From contig BPJS01000001.1 of assembly GCA_026004735.1 (NCBI GenBank), positions 4,668,859 through 4,732,858 on the forward strand: 64,000 nt of DNA. Reading direction: 5' to 3'. The translations under genes and the position numbers were made by a program. Below, piece by piece: positions 1 to 8,715 of this stretch. This stretch comes from Isosphaeraceae bacterium (GTDB lineage Bacteria > Planctomycetota > Planctomycetia > Isosphaerales > Isosphaeraceae). Under the pieces are notes generated by a model. It worked only from the letters and a program-made list of their open reading frames with translations. It made no database searches and was not told the origin of the DNA. Each line of letters opens with the position of its first letter. Position 1 is the first letter of the stretch.

Positions 1-43
1 ATCACCATGCGGAAAGACCCTCTCGGAGCGGTGGGGGATAAAG

Positions 44-898
44 TCAGCGTAACGTCTTGGCCGGGGCGGAGGCGGGGGGTACGAAGGCCGAGGGAACGCC
101 GAGCCGCGAGGCCCAGTCCGCTAGAGTCCGGGTAAGTGATTCCTCGAGGGGGAGGCCATGCTCGAAGGCGGCGGTTCGGCGCCGTTCCCAATCGCCGGGG
201 TCGAGCCAGCCGGCGGCCGGTGGCAGGTCGTGTCCGGTCAGCCGAGTCGCCAGGGCCGAGAGCGACTCGAGGGCCGGCACGGCGACCGCCAGGATCATCC
301 AGTCGCCCGGCTCGAGCAGGACCGACCAGGGCGGAGCCAGTCGCTCGGTGGGTGCGAGGAATGCCGAGTCGGCGACCGCGGGCAGACCACCCGCGGTCGA
401 AGCGGCCAGGGACCAGGAGTCGTCGGCTCCGAGGATCAGGACGGCCAGGGGACCGGTGGCCAGGTCGGCGGCGATGGGCGCGGCCGGGCCGATCGGGTCG
501 GCGACTCCGCGAAGCCGGACCACGGCTGCTCCGGCCTCGCGCGCCTTGTTGGCAGCGGCCAAGGCCGCGCTGCGCAGGGCCAGCACGCCCGGACCGGGGC
601 CGGCGTCGAGGACGGCCGTGGCCAGCCGCTCGGTTCCAAAGCGGGGCCGGCTACGGGGGTCCACCGACCCGCTGGCAAGCCGTTCCAGCCATTCGGGCAG
701 GCGGGCCAGCCCTTGCTGGCCGTAGCCGGCCAGGTCGAACCAGAGGAGGTGTCCAGCCAGCTCAGCGGCATCCTCGGCGCGGAGACCGGCGGCGGCCAGC
801 AGTTGGGTGGCCAGCCGCCGCAGGACGTCGGGATGGCCGGGTGGAAGGGTCTCGAGATGGTGTGGGGGGGAGGTCGCGGTCAAGGTCGGGCCTCGCAT
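44..898 (-). CDS. Ldh2-like (malate/lactate dehydrogenase family) protein, probably degenerate
   Basis: A 284-residue protein from the ATG at 898; an upstream in-frame TTG at 931 would add 11 residues. The stretch around residues 45-110 follows the N-terminal half of the Ldh_2 family of NAD(P)-dependent malate/lactate/ureidoglycolate dehydrogenases: a D-x-x-G-x-x-x-x-G-x-x-R-L-P helix, then a P-R-x-R-P segment, an A-x-x-D-x-x-x-G-x-G segment and a K-A-R-E-x-G-A helix. The usual S-H-G at the active-site helix reads GQQG here, so the conserved histidine is missing, and the protein is shorter than the roughly 340-residue family norm. Catalysis is therefore doubtful. It could be a diverged non-catalytic paralogue or a decaying gene; the frame is open with no internal stop. 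The neighbour at 993 lies on the same strand. Confidence 0.6.
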   Translation of the reverse strand: MRGPTLTATSPPHHLETLPPGHPDVLRRLATQLLAAAGLRAEDAAELAGHLLWFDLAGYGQQGLARLPEWLERLASGSVDPRSRPRFGTERLATAVLDAGPGPGVLALRSAALAAANKAREAGAAVVRLRGVADPIGPAAPIAADLATGPLAVLILGADDSWSLAASTAGGLPAVADSAFLAPTERLAPPWSVLLEPGDWMILAVAVPALESLSALATRLTGHDLPPAAGWLDPGDWERRRTAAFEHGLPLEESLTRTLADWASRLGVPSAFVPPASAPAKTLR

Positions 899-992
899 CA
901 ACCGGGTCTGCCGCCGGTAGCGCCGAATCAACGCCTAGCGTAACGGCCGGACGCCACCGTCAACAGATCGGCCCGCTCCCCCCGACCCTCTT

Positions 993-1514
993 TCAGGCGA
1001 TCAGCCGGGCTGAGGTTCCGGGCGGTGGTTCGAGCCGTTCCCACTCCTTGCGAACCCGGGACAGCCCAAAGGCGCAGAGCTCAAACTCGACGCTCAGCCG
1101 CCGCAAGACCGGCGCAGCCTCTCCCTCGAACGTGCTGGCCAGCAAGTAGGAACGCTTTCCCTGGCGTTGGTACTCGACGAGCCGCGCCGAGGTCTGACCT
1201 GCCCCGAGCGACTCGGGGAAGACCCCGGTCCAGAACAGGGTGAAGTCGCCGACGTGGCGATAACAGTCGCGACGGCGATCGTCGTCCTCGGATGCCTCGG
1301 CCTCGGCCAGCATCGTCACGACTTCGGTGAGCACCCGGCCCTGGCGGTCGCGCACCCGCCAGACGTTTCCACTGGGCACGAACCGCACCAGCAGGTCCGA
1401 AACATAGCCGACCAGACTCGGGTCGCCGATGCCAAGCTCCGCCAAAAAGGTGTGCTCGGTCAGCCCCCGAAACAGCCGATGGAGGGGGTGGTCATGCGAC
1501 AGCGGTGCCGTCAT
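993..1514 (-). CDS. Conserved hypothetical protein, 173 aa
   Basis: A 173-residue soluble protein with no signal peptide or membrane segment. It has an acidic run (EAEASEDDD) near residue 70 and mixed alpha/beta character, and the reading frame has the normal high-GC codon pattern of the neighbours. I do not recognise a family. It lies about 95 bp upstream of the Ldh2-like gene on the same strand and could be co-transcribed with it. The ATG at 1514 is the only good start. Confidence 0.6.
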   Translation of the reverse strand: MTAPLSHDHPLHRLFRGLTEHTFLAELGIGDPSLVGYVSDLLVRFVPSGNVWRVRDRQGRVLTEVVTMLAEAEASEDDDRRRDCYRHVGDFTLFWTGVFPESLGAGQTSARLVEYQRQGKRSYLLASTFEGEAAPVLRRLSVEFELCAFGLSRVRKEWERLEPPPGTSARLIA

Positions 1515-1767
1515 AACCGTTTCTCCGCCAAACTCTTAGAGAACCGAAGCGAAGGAGTCTGAGCGACCCCGGAGAGGTGGTGCCCTGGCTCCGTGCAAAT
1601 CCTACGCCGGTTGCGGGGATTGCTCAACCTGGATCGGGACTGGGGGCGGGGCGTCGGGCTTGATTGCGGCTGGTTTTGTGCCAAAAATAAACGATGCTCG
1701 AGCATCGGCCCGGCCCCGGGGGGTGGCGGGGCGTCCGGCATACCCTCCAGGCCTGGGGCCTCGACCC
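1515..1767. other. Intergenic region with a 16-bp perfect palindrome
   Basis: The gap between the divergent hypothetical (minus) and the metallo-hydrolase (plus). It contains a perfect 16-bp palindrome, CGATGCTCGAGCATCG at 1692-1707, just after a short A-rich patch (CCAAAAATAAA). No coding signal is seen. An operator or promoter-proximal site is plausible but not shown. Confidence 0.5.
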
Positions 1768-3201
1768 TTGCGAATCACGTTTCATGGCGCTGCGAGACAG
1801 GTCACCGGCAGTTGCCACCTGCTGGAGTCGGGGCGGCACCGTTTGTTGCTGGATTGTGGCCTGTTTGACTCGGACCGTTTGAATCCCGACAGTCCCAATC
1901 GGCACTTCACGTTTGATCCGCAGAGTCTGGACGCTGTCGTCGTCTCGCACGCCCACAACGATCATATTGGGCGGTTGCCGTGTCTGGTCCGAGCCGGCTA
2001 TCGGGGGCCGATCTACTGCACGGCGCCGACGGCCGAGATTCTCGGGCTGATGCTCCGCGATTCGGCCCGGATTCAGCGCGAGGATGTCCGACTGGCGGCG
2101 GTTCGCCGAGCCGAACTGCGAGCGGCCGAGCGGGCTCGGGGCACCGCCCTCGAACTCGACGAGGCCGACGAGCTCGAGCCGCTATTTGAGTTGCACGATG
2201 TCGAACGGGTCGAGGCGCAGATCCAGCGGGTGCCGCTCAATGAGCCGGTCGAGCTGTTCGACGGCGTGACCCTGACCTTGCACAACGCCGGCCACATTCT
2301 GGGCGCGGCGGCCGTCCAGCTCGATCTTCGCGTCGCGGGGACGCGCCGCCGGGTGGTTTATACCGGCGACCTGGGCCGCCGCGGCATGGGGCTTCTGCCC
2401 AACCCCGACGTTGTTCGCGGGATCGACGTCCTGATCAGCGAGAGCACCTACGGCGGCAAGGAGCTCGATCCCTACGACCGGCTCATGAAGCAGCTTCATG
2501 CGATCGTGGCCCGCGCCACGCGGCTGCGGTCCAAGATCGTGATCCCGGCGTTCAGTCTGGGTCGGACCCAGCGGTTAGTCTACTGCTTCCAAGAGCTTTT
2601 CGATCTCCACCGGGTCAAGCCGATCCCGGTCTACGTCGATAGTCCGCTGGCCAGTCGGCTGACCGAGATCCACCGCGCCTATCCGGACGCGTACACCAAG
2701 ACCGCGCGGCGGCTGATGGATCGTGATCCGTTCTATTTCAGCCCGCCCTCGGTTCGATTCTGCATGAATTGGGAGGAGTCGCGGCGGCTCAACTACCTGG
2801 ACGGGCCGATGGTGATCATCGCCTCCAGCGGGATGTGTGATGCCGGCCGCGTCCGCAGCCACCTGAAACACACGATCGAAGATCCGGACAATGCGGTGGT
2901 GATCGTCAGCTACCAGGCCGAAGGCACACTGGGACGGCAAATTGCCGAGGGTGCCGAGCGGGTCAAGATCCAGGACGAGGAATTTGATCTGAACGCGGCC
3001 GTTTATGTGCTCGATGGGTTCTCGGCCCACGCCGACCGCAACGACCTGCTCTGGTGGTACGAGCAGACCGGCGGTCGCATCGGCCAGGCCTACCTTGTTC
3101 ACGGCGAGCCGGAACAGATGCTGGCCCTGGCCCCGGCGATGCAGCCGTTTGTTGAGTCCGACGTGATTCTCGCCGAACCCCACCACTCGTACGAATTCTG
3201 A
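1768..3201 (+). CDS. MBL-fold beta-CASP RNA-processing-type metallo-hydrolase
   Basis: A 477-residue protein of the metallo-beta-lactamase/beta-CASP family (CPSF73-like RNases and related nucleases). The zinc motif H-A-H-N-D-H lies at residues 61-66 counted from the chosen start. The beta-CASP part follows with a Ser-Thr-Tyr-Gly-Gly segment, and the C-terminal RNA-specificity domain carries the GFSAHADRNDL motif. I chose the TTG at 1768 because it puts the family's usual opening strand (RITFHGAARQVTGSCHLLE) at the N-terminus. A TTG at 1660 would add 36 residues with no family resemblance. It lies 10 bp upstream of the MazG-like gene, so the two are probably co-transcribed. The likely role is endo- or exoribonucleolytic RNA processing; the substrate cannot be told from sequence. 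Confidence 0.85.
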   Translation: MRITFHGAARQVTGSCHLLESGRHRLLLDCGLFDSDRLNPDSPNRHFTFDPQSLDAVVVSHAHNDHIGRLPCLVRAGYRGPIYCTAPTAEILGLMLRDSARIQREDVRLAAVRRAELRAAERARGTALELDEADELEPLFELHDVERVEAQIQRVPLNEPVELFDGVTLTLHNAGHILGAAAVQLDLRVAGTRRRVVYTGDLGRRGMGLLPNPDVVRGIDVLISESTYGGKELDPYDRLMKQLHAIVARATRLRSKIVIPAFSLGRTQRLVYCFQELFDLHRVKPIPVYVDSPLASRLTEIHRAYPDAYTKTARRLMDRDPFYFSPPSVRFCMNWEESRRLNYLDGPMVIIASSGMCDAGRVRSHLKHTIEDPDNAVVIVSYQAEGTLGRQIAEGAERVKIQDEEFDLNAAVYVLDGFSAHADRNDLLWWYEQTGGRIGQAYLVHGEPEQMLALAPAMQPFVESDVILAEPHHSYEF

Positions 3202-3211
3202 AGCGACCGCC

Positions 3212-3739
3212 ATGGCGACCGACGAGCGGACGACGCTGGAGAGCCTCAAGTCCGCCGTCCGCCGGTTCTCGCAGGAGCGTGACTGGGAGCCGTTTCATCA
3301 CCCGAAGGATTTGGGAATCGCCCTGGCTTGTGAGGTCGGCGAGCTGCTGGACCACGTCCGCTACCGGACGCCCGAGCAGGTTGCCGCCCACCTGTCTGAT
3401 CCCCGGGTGCGGCGGGAGTTTGCGCACGAGCTGGCCGATTGCCTCTGGGTGCTCCTGAGGCTGGCCGACGTCACCGGGATCGACCTCTCGGAGGCCTTGC
3501 ACGAGAAACTGGCGCTGGCCGATGCCAAGTATCCGGTCGACCAGGCCCGCGGCCGGCCCGACAAATACACGGCCTACCGGTCACCCACCGCCGAGCAGGC
3601 CGCCGGGCGATCGAGCGCATCGGGCGGCGGTCCGCATGGCGGCGACGACGGCGGCGGCGGTAAATCTCCGCTTGGGTTTGCGGAGAAGCCCAAGCCCCCG
3701 ACGGCGGCCCGGGATGGCGAGAACGCATCCGGAGGCTGA
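3212..3739 (+). CDS. MazG-like nucleotide pyrophosphohydrolase
   Basis: A 175-residue protein. Residues about 8-115 form an all-alpha NTP-PPase domain of the MazG/RS21-C6 (dCTPase) type, with the metal-binding E-V-G-E-L-L helix and the second helix E-L-A-D-C-L-W-V-L-L-R-L-A-D. Members hydrolyse non-canonical or excess (d)NTPs to the monophosphate and pyrophosphate. The last 45 residues are a low-complexity Gly/Pro/Lys tail that the family usually lacks. The ATG at 3212 follows the metallo-hydrolase stop by 10 bp, which suggests a two-gene unit joining RNA turnover and nucleotide housekeeping; that link is inference. Confidence 0.8.
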   Translation: MATDERTTLESLKSAVRRFSQERDWEPFHHPKDLGIALACEVGELLDHVRYRTPEQVAAHLSDPRVRREFAHELADCLWVLLRLADVTGIDLSEALHEKLALADAKYPVDQARGRPDKYTAYRSPTAEQAAGRSSASGGGPHGGDDGGGGKSPLGFAEKPKPPTAARDGENASGG

Positions 3740-3820
3740 CGTCGCGTCGCCGCCGCGGAGCTTGTCTGGGTGCCCGAGAGCCAGGGGCGGGTTGATGCGG
3801 GGCGGAGAAGCTCTCGCGCT

Positions 3821-4609
3821 TTAGCGTTCGGGCGGACCGAGGTTGACGGTTACGGGAACGTTTTCGCCGGTGCGCACGTTGCGGACGGTCAACTTGAGCA
3901 CGTTGCCGCTGCGGCGGACGGCGTTGGCGAGCTGTTCGGGGGTCGTGGTGACAGCGCCGTTGGCTTCGAGAATGACGTCGCCGGCTTCAAGCCCGGCGGC
4001 GGCCGCGGGGCTGCCTGGCATCACCTCAGTGACCTTGAGGGCGACGCGGGTTCCGATCGAGACTGGGTCGGCGACGACGCCGAGGATCCGCGGCTTGGGT
4101 TCGCCGGGCGAGGGTTCGTCGGCCGGGACGGGGTTGCGCCGGGTGATCGACACCGCGGCGTCGGAGGCCGGCGGCTCGGGGTCGCCAGGCCGGCGGGCGA
4201 CTCGCTCGCGAGCGGTCAATTCGAACCAATCGGCCGATGCCGCCTGCCAGCCGCCAAACTCACCGGCCGCGAGCCGGACTCGCACGACGCCGCGCTCCGG
4301 CGGTACCGCGTCGGAAGAACCCTCGCCGCCCCCGTCTTTCACGAAGGAGTGCACGTAGGCCAGCTCGCCCGGCGCGGGGACCCGAACCGGCAGGCCCGCC
4401 CGCCAGCCGGGTCCGAGGGCCACGGCCTGGACCTCGATGACCGTCAGGATGTCGACGCGGCTTGCCCGGGGGCTGACGAACACTTCGCGGACGATGCCCT
4501 CGACGACCAGGGCGGTCTGGCTGCCGTTCCCGTCCTGGGAAGAACCCGACGCTTGTCCACTTGCCGCGACGAACGGCCAGGCCGCGAAAACCGCAACCGC
4601 GTACCACAT
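3821..4609 (-). CDS. Exported PDZ-domain protein
   Basis: A 262-residue protein starting at the ATG at 4609, which is preceded by an AAGGAG ribosome site about 9 nt away. The first 20 residues (WYAVAVFAAWPFVAASGQA) form a signal peptide. The middle region is unassigned. The last 90 residues form a PDZ domain with the G-S-P-A-A-x-A-G-L-x-x-G-D-V-I-L core. There is no protease domain, so it is likely a periplasmic or surface binding/adaptor protein. It is divergent from the carotenoid desaturase, with 154 bp between the starts. Confidence 0.75.
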   Translation of the reverse strand: MWYAVAVFAAWPFVAASGQASGSSQDGNGSQTALVVEGIVREVFVSPRASRVDILTVIEVQAVALGPGWRAGLPVRVPAPGELAYVHSFVKDGGGEGSSDAVPPERGVVRVRLAAGEFGGWQAASADWFELTARERVARRPGDPEPPASDAAVSITRRNPVPADEPSPGEPKPRILGVVADPVSIGTRVALKVTEVMPGSPAAAAGLEAGDVILEANGAVTTTPEQLANAVRRSGNVLKLTVRNVRTGENVPVTVNLGPPER

Positions 4610-4763
4610 GGGCGGAGGCTCCTTGAAGCCAGGGGAGGGCCGGACCGGTCCACGGGCGGTCGGGCGGGCCGATGGGGCCTGGGCCACTATCCTAGCCGCC
4701 TTTTCTGCCCAGGAGAATTGGCCAGAACCGGACCGCTTGCCCCGAGATGCCTATAACGACGGT

Positions 4764-6335
4764 ATGACGACGCTTTACGACTTGATTGTGGTTGGGGCAG
4801 GCATGGGCGGGCTGGCGCTGGCCGCGCTGGCGCAGCGCCAGGGTTTGCAGGTCGCGTTGCTGGAAGCGCACACCCGCCTGGGCGGTTGCGCGGGCTGGTT
4901 TGATCGCGGGCCGTACACGTTCGACGTGGGGGCCACGGCCTTGATGGGGCTGGGGCCGGGGGAGCCGATTGGCCGGCTTGTGGCGGATTTGAGCCTCGAG
5001 GTCGAAGCGGTGACCAGTCCGGTCTATCGGGTGCATCTGCCCGATCGCCGGGTGGATATCGTCGGCGAGGCCGATCGGTTCGAAGCGAATCAGGCCGCAG
5101 CGTTTCCGGGGCGTGAGACTGCGCGACGGCGATTCTGGCGAATTCAGGCGGCGGTGGGCGAGACGCTGTTTCGGGCGGTCTCGGGCGGTCCGCGGTTTCC
5201 GGTCCGCTCGCCAGGGGTCCTGGTGCACGACCTGAGGCTGCTGGGCGGGTCGGGGCTGGCCGCCGCGGCGACCAGCCTGCTGACCGTCGATGACGTGCTG
5301 GGCCTGCTCGGGCTGGCTTCGGATCGGCCGTTCCGGACGTTTGTGGCGATGCTCTTGCAGGACACGGCCCAGGCCGGTCCGGAGACGGTGCCGTTTGCCA
5401 ATGCGGCGGCTTGCCTCCAGGCGTACCGCCGAGGCCTGGCCCGCCCGCGGGGCGGGATGCGGGCGTGGGTCGAGGGGCTGGGACGGCGGTTCGTCGAGCT
5501 GGGGGGCGAGCTTCGTCGGGCGACGCTGGTCGATCGGGTCGAGCCGGCCAACACCGGGAACGGGACCGGGGCGGTTTGGGCGGTGACGACGCGGCGCCGG
5601 GAGAGCTGGCTCGCCCGTCACGTCGCCTTCAATCTGCCGATCGACCTGGCGGCGGCGTTGCTCGGTCGGCGGCTCGAGGGCCGGCTGGGACGGATGGAAC
5701 GGCGGAGCCGGGCGGTCTGGAGCGCAGTGACGGGCTATGTGGTGATGCCGCGGGACGCGGTCGATGACGAGACGCCGCTCTTCCATCAGGTGCTCCAGGA
5801 CGCCGCGGCGCCGATCCATGACGGCAACAACGTCCTGGTGTCGCTCTCGCCGCCAGGCGATCTGGGATTCGGTCCCGAGTCGGTCCGGGTGGCGACGATG
5901 TCGACGCACGTGCGGCCCGCGGACTGGTCGGACCTGACGCCCGAGGCGCACGCGCAGCGTAAGCAAGTCTACCGGGACCGTCTGCTGGCGGCACTGGAGC
6001 GAGCGATCCCGGGCGCCGAAGCGCGGCTGCTGCATGCCGAGTTCGGGACGCCGCGGAGCTTCCGACGGTATACGCGGCGAAGCGCTGGTGCGGTGGGCGG
6101 GCCGCCCGTTTCCCGGTGGAATAGCAACGTGCGGGCGGTCGGCTGCGACGAGCTAGGGCCGGGGCTATGGCTGGTTGGCGACTCGGTCTTTCCCGGGCAG
6201 GGGACGATGGCTGTCGTCGTCTCGGCCCAGCGGGTCGTGGAGCGAATCATTGCCGAGCAGAGTCGGACCGGCCGGTCGAAGACGCCGGCCAAACGGACTG
6301 AGCCGGCGCGATGCCCGGTGGGCGAGGGTGGCTGA
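4764..6335 (+). CDS. FAD-dependent carotenoid desaturase-like oxidoreductase (CrtD/CrtI family)
   Basis: A 523-residue protein starting at the ATG at 4764 (MTTLYDLIVVGAGMGGLALA). It has an N-terminal FAD Rossmann motif (VVGAGMGGLALAALAQRQG), then the family's G-G-C-A-x-x-F-x-R-G-x-Y-x-F-D-x-G segment. The C-terminal FAD motif ends in LWLVGDSVFPGQGTMAVVVS. The pattern is closest to C-3',4' desaturases and related phytoene-desaturase-like enzymes. These act on membrane-dissolved carotenoids, which fits the pigmentation common in planctomycetes. Exact substrate is unknown and a non-carotenoid amine-oxidase-like role cannot be excluded. The stop codon lies inside the convergent tRNA-His gene. Confidence 0.8.
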   Translation: MTTLYDLIVVGAGMGGLALAALAQRQGLQVALLEAHTRLGGCAGWFDRGPYTFDVGATALMGLGPGEPIGRLVADLSLEVEAVTSPVYRVHLPDRRVDIVGEADRFEANQAAAFPGRETARRRFWRIQAAVGETLFRAVSGGPRFPVRSPGVLVHDLRLLGGSGLAAAATSLLTVDDVLGLLGLASDRPFRTFVAMLLQDTAQAGPETVPFANAAACLQAYRRGLARPRGGMRAWVEGLGRRFVELGGELRRATLVDRVEPANTGNGTGAVWAVTTRRRESWLARHVAFNLPIDLAAALLGRRLEGRLGRMERRSRAVWSAVTGYVVMPRDAVDDETPLFHQVLQDAAAPIHDGNNVLVSLSPPGDLGFGPESVRVATMSTHVRPADWSDLTPEAHAQRKQVYRDRLLAALERAIPGAEARLLHAEFGTPRSFRRYTRRSAGAVGGPPVSRWNSNVRAVGCDELGPGLWLVGDSVFPGQGTMAVVVSAQRVVERIIAEQSRTGRSKTPAKRTEPARCPVGEGG

Positions 6336-6400
6336 CGGGATTCGAACCCGCGATCCCCAGATCCACAATCTGGTGCGTTAACCGCTACGCTACAGCCACC
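6327..6400 (-). tRNA. tRNA-His (anticodon GTG)
   Basis: Read on the minus strand, the 74 nt fold as a cloverleaf. The acceptor stem has eight pairs, including the extra G(-1):C73 pair that marks bacterial tRNA-His. The anticodon stem CCAGA/TCTGG encloses the loop TTGTGGA, giving anticodon GTG, and the T arm holds GGGTTCGAATCCC. The 3' CCA is not encoded. The 3' end overlaps the last 9 nt of the convergent desaturase gene. Confidence 0.95.
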
Positions 6401-6546
6401 GTGAGCGGCCAAAGTCGTGAACATAATAGCCGCGGGGCGGACCGGTCAAGTCGCGAGGAGGCCGATCCCTTGACGGGCGTAGCCGGTGCTGTTCGGATGT
6501 TGGCCAGAGGCGTCGGCGACCGAGAGTCGGCCGCGGCGGCGGGAGG

Positions 6547-7542
6547 GTGTCGGTGGTGAGCGAGGCGAGGACCGTGCGGGTAGGCGTGGTCGGGTGTGGT
6601 CGGGCCGCGCGGATCCATGTCGGCCGGCTGGCGGCGTTGCCGGGGGTCAGCCTCGCGGGTTTGACCGACCCGGATCGCCAGGCTGCCGAAGCGCTGGCGG
6701 CCGCTGTGGGCGGACTGCCGGTTTACGAGGATCACCAGGCGTTACTCGAGTCGGCCGCGCCGGAGGTGGTGGCGATCTTCACTCCGCATCGGGCCCACTA
6801 CCGGCCGGCCATGGATGCGTTGCAGGCTGGTTGCCACGTGTTCGTGGAGAAGCCGCTGTCGACCAATGCGCAGGAGGCGGCCGATCTGGTCAACCTGGCG
6901 CGGTCCCGTGGCCGGATCCTGGGGGTCGGCCACCAGTATCGGCTCAGCGCCGCGCTGGCCGAGGCCCGGCGGCGGCTAGCGGAGGGTCAGATTGGCAGCC
7001 TGCGGATGATCACCGCGACGCTGGCGGCACCCTGGTTGGCCCAGCATACCGGCCCGGAGGATTCGTGGCGGCTCGATCCTCGGGTTTCTGGCGGCGGCAT
7101 TGTGGCGGACGCGGGCGACCACCTGATCGATGCGCTGCTCTGGACCTCCGGACGGCGGGCGCTCGAGGTGGCCGCGTTTCAGTCGTGTGTGGCAGCGGGC
7201 CTGGACGTCGTGACCGCAGCCGCCGTCCGGCTCGAAGGCGACGTGATGGCCACGCTGGCCGTCTGCGGGGTCAGCCCCGGTCCGGTGTTTGAGTTGACCT
7301 TTTATGGCGAGCAAGGCCGGTTGACGGCCAGCGAACGCAGGCTTGAGCAGGCCGGGCCCGAGGGCCGGCCCGAGGAGATCACGCTCCCCGAGGTGGGGAC
7401 GCACGTGGACGCCGATTATTTGGCGGCGGTTCGAGAAGGTCGGCCGCCGGCCTGCCCTGGCGAGGAGGCGCTGGAGACGGTGCGCCTGCTCCAGGCGATC
7501 GTCCGCTCCGCAACGGCCAGAGAGGTGGTTGCCGTGACCTGA
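6547..7542 (+). CDS. Gfo/Idh/MocA-family oxidoreductase
   Basis: A 331-residue protein. The N-terminal Rossmann fold opens VGVVGCGRAARIHVGRL, and the family's E-K-P motif appears in HVFVEKPLSTNAQEA. The C-terminal alpha/beta substrate domain has the typical G-G-G-I-V-A-D-A-G-D-H-L-I-D segment with the conserved catalytic Asp and His. Members are NAD(P)-dependent dehydrogenases of sugars, inositol or bile-pigment-like substrates; the substrate is not readable here. GTG codons at 6547, 6553 and 6556 are all possible starts. The GGGAGG at 6541-6546 touches the first, so 6553 or 6556 would be better spaced. It seems to be transcribed alone. Confidence 0.85.
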   Translation: MSVVSEARTVRVGVVGCGRAARIHVGRLAALPGVSLAGLTDPDRQAAEALAAAVGGLPVYEDHQALLESAAPEVVAIFTPHRAHYRPAMDALQAGCHVFVEKPLSTNAQEAADLVNLARSRGRILGVGHQYRLSAALAEARRRLAEGQIGSLRMITATLAAPWLAQHTGPEDSWRLDPRVSGGGIVADAGDHLIDALLWTSGRRALEVAAFQSCVAAGLDVVTAAAVRLEGDVMATLAVCGVSPGPVFELTFYGEQGRLTASERRLEQAGPEGRPEEITLPEVGTHVDADYLAAVREGRPPACPGEEALETVRLLQAIVRSATAREVVAVT

Positions 7543-7589
7543 AGCCGAGGCCGGTTTCGGTTCAAGCAACAACCCCCTTGACTCGATAC

Positions 7590-7619
7590 TTGACAATCAT
7601 GGGGCCATCGGACTACGAG
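7590..7619 (+). promoter_or_regulatory. Possible sigma-70-type promoter upstream of the hyperacidic protein
   Basis: A perfect TTGACA at 7590-7595 is followed after 18 nt by a weak -10-like TACGAG. A second TTGAC lies 11 nt upstream. It is about 155 bp upstream of the acidic ORF. The -10 match is poor (3 of 6), so this is tentative. Confidence 0.25.
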
Positions 7620-7775
7620 AGAGGCTCGTTCGGCCGCCGGGGGCTGTCTCTATCCCCCGATGGACGGCGGGTTTGAGCCCCCCGGTCCGACCCGAGACAC
7701 GCGACGGCGAACGTCTCTTTCCTAGCTTCGGAACGCGATTTGACCCGAGCCACCCCGGAAACTAAGGATCTGCTC

Positions 7776-8147
7776 ATGTCGGACTGCCTAGAATCCACCC
7801 GCTCCAGGCTTGTCGGTCCCAGCCTGGTCGCCATTGAGGCCTGGCGGCGTTCGACCGCCTGGCTGGACCTCGGCCTGGATGCCCGTCATCCCGATGACGA
7901 GGACGACATCGACGACGACTTCGAGGACGACGAGGAGGACGAGGACGAAGACTTTGACGACGAGCTTGAAGACGACGACTTCGAGGACGACTTTGACGAC
8001 GAAGAGGAAGAATTCGACGAAGAAGACGACGCCGACTTAGACGACGAGGACCTGGACGACATCGACCTCGATGAGGACGACGAGGACGAGGACGACGAGG
8101 GCCTCGACGAACTGGACGACGACGAGGAAGATCTGGACGATATCTGA
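7776..8147 (+). CDS. Hyperacidic Asp/Glu-rich protein, 123 aa
   Basis: The ATG at 7776 has an AAGGAT ribosome site about 8 nt upstream. The first 40 residues are an ordinary amphipathic segment with Arg, Trp and Leu. From about residue 42 to the end the protein is almost only Asp and Glu, broken by single Phe, Leu or Ile residues and with no Lys or Arg. The tail is encoded by GAC/GAG/GAA triplets. I do not recognise a named family. Such tails can bind basic proteins or divalent cations or mimic nucleic acid; which applies here is unknown. The frame is fixed by the tail, because no other frame gives a sensible product. Confidence 0.7.
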   Translation: MSDCLESTRSRLVGPSLVAIEAWRRSTAWLDLGLDARHPDDEDDIDDDFEDDEEDEDEDFDDELEDDDFEDDFDDEEEEFDEEDDADLDDEDLDDIDLDEDDEDEDDEGLDELDDDEEDLDDI

Positions 8148-8288
8148 GTGGCGGTCGAGTCGGCGGGGGCCTCAAGCCGCCCCCGCCGCCGCCGGCTGAT
8201 GTGCAGAGCGTGCCCCGCGACAGGGCATCGGATCGGCGGCCTGTTCGGCCTCAAACCAAACGTCCTCACCCAGGTTGCCCGCGCCCCG

Positions 8289-8711
8289 ATGACGGACGAT
8301 TCACTCCGACGCTCCGACAACCCGCGACCCCGGCGGACGAGCAGCGCGGCTCAGCGGACCTTCGAGATCGAGTTTTTCGAGGCGGTCCTCCGGCGCAACC
8401 CCTGCCTGGTCGAGGCCGTCCGGGTCCACGCACACAACCTTGCGGCGGCCCGTCTTGATTCGCGGGCCTTGTTCTGGGATTGCCGCCACGCCCGGCTTCG
8501 CCCCGACGACCCGATTCCCCACTACTACATAGCCTGCATGCTGGCCCGGCTGGGCCAGATCGACGAGGCGTTCGCCGCCCTCGAACGAGCGATCCGGCTC
8601 GGCTATCCGTTGAGGCGGCGCATCCTGCGAGATCCGGACCTGAGACCTCTGCGGGACGATCCCCGCTACCCGGCCCTGGTCCGCCGCCTGGTGCGAGGCC
8701 GGAGCGAGTAG
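8289..8711 (+). CDS. TPR-type repeat protein, 140 aa
   Basis: The ATG at 8289 starts a protein whose residues about 20-125 form two tetratricopeptide-like helical pairs: an R-x-N-P-x-L-V-E-A helix, then [25 protein letters not shown]. The end is the common D-P-D-L-x-x-L-R-D-D-P-R-Y closing motif. It is probably a cytoplasmic scaffold. A GTG at 8148, immediately after the acidic gene's stop, is an alternative start but adds an unconserved Arg-rich leader. The stop is 4 nt before the phosphorylase start, so the two are likely co-transcribed. Confidence 0.7.
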   Translation: MTDDSLRRSDNPRPRRTSSAAQRTFEIEFFEAVLRRNPCLVEAVRVHAHNLAAARLDSRALFWDCRHARLRPDDPIPHYYIACMLARLGQIDEAFAALERAIRLGYPLRRRILRDPDLRPLRDDPRYPALVRRLVRGRSE

Positions 8712-8715
8712 ACCC

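Noticed and set aside
7886..8320. Ser-rich ORF on the minus strand
   Set aside because: It is the opposite-strand shadow of the GAC/GAG repeat of the acidic protein.
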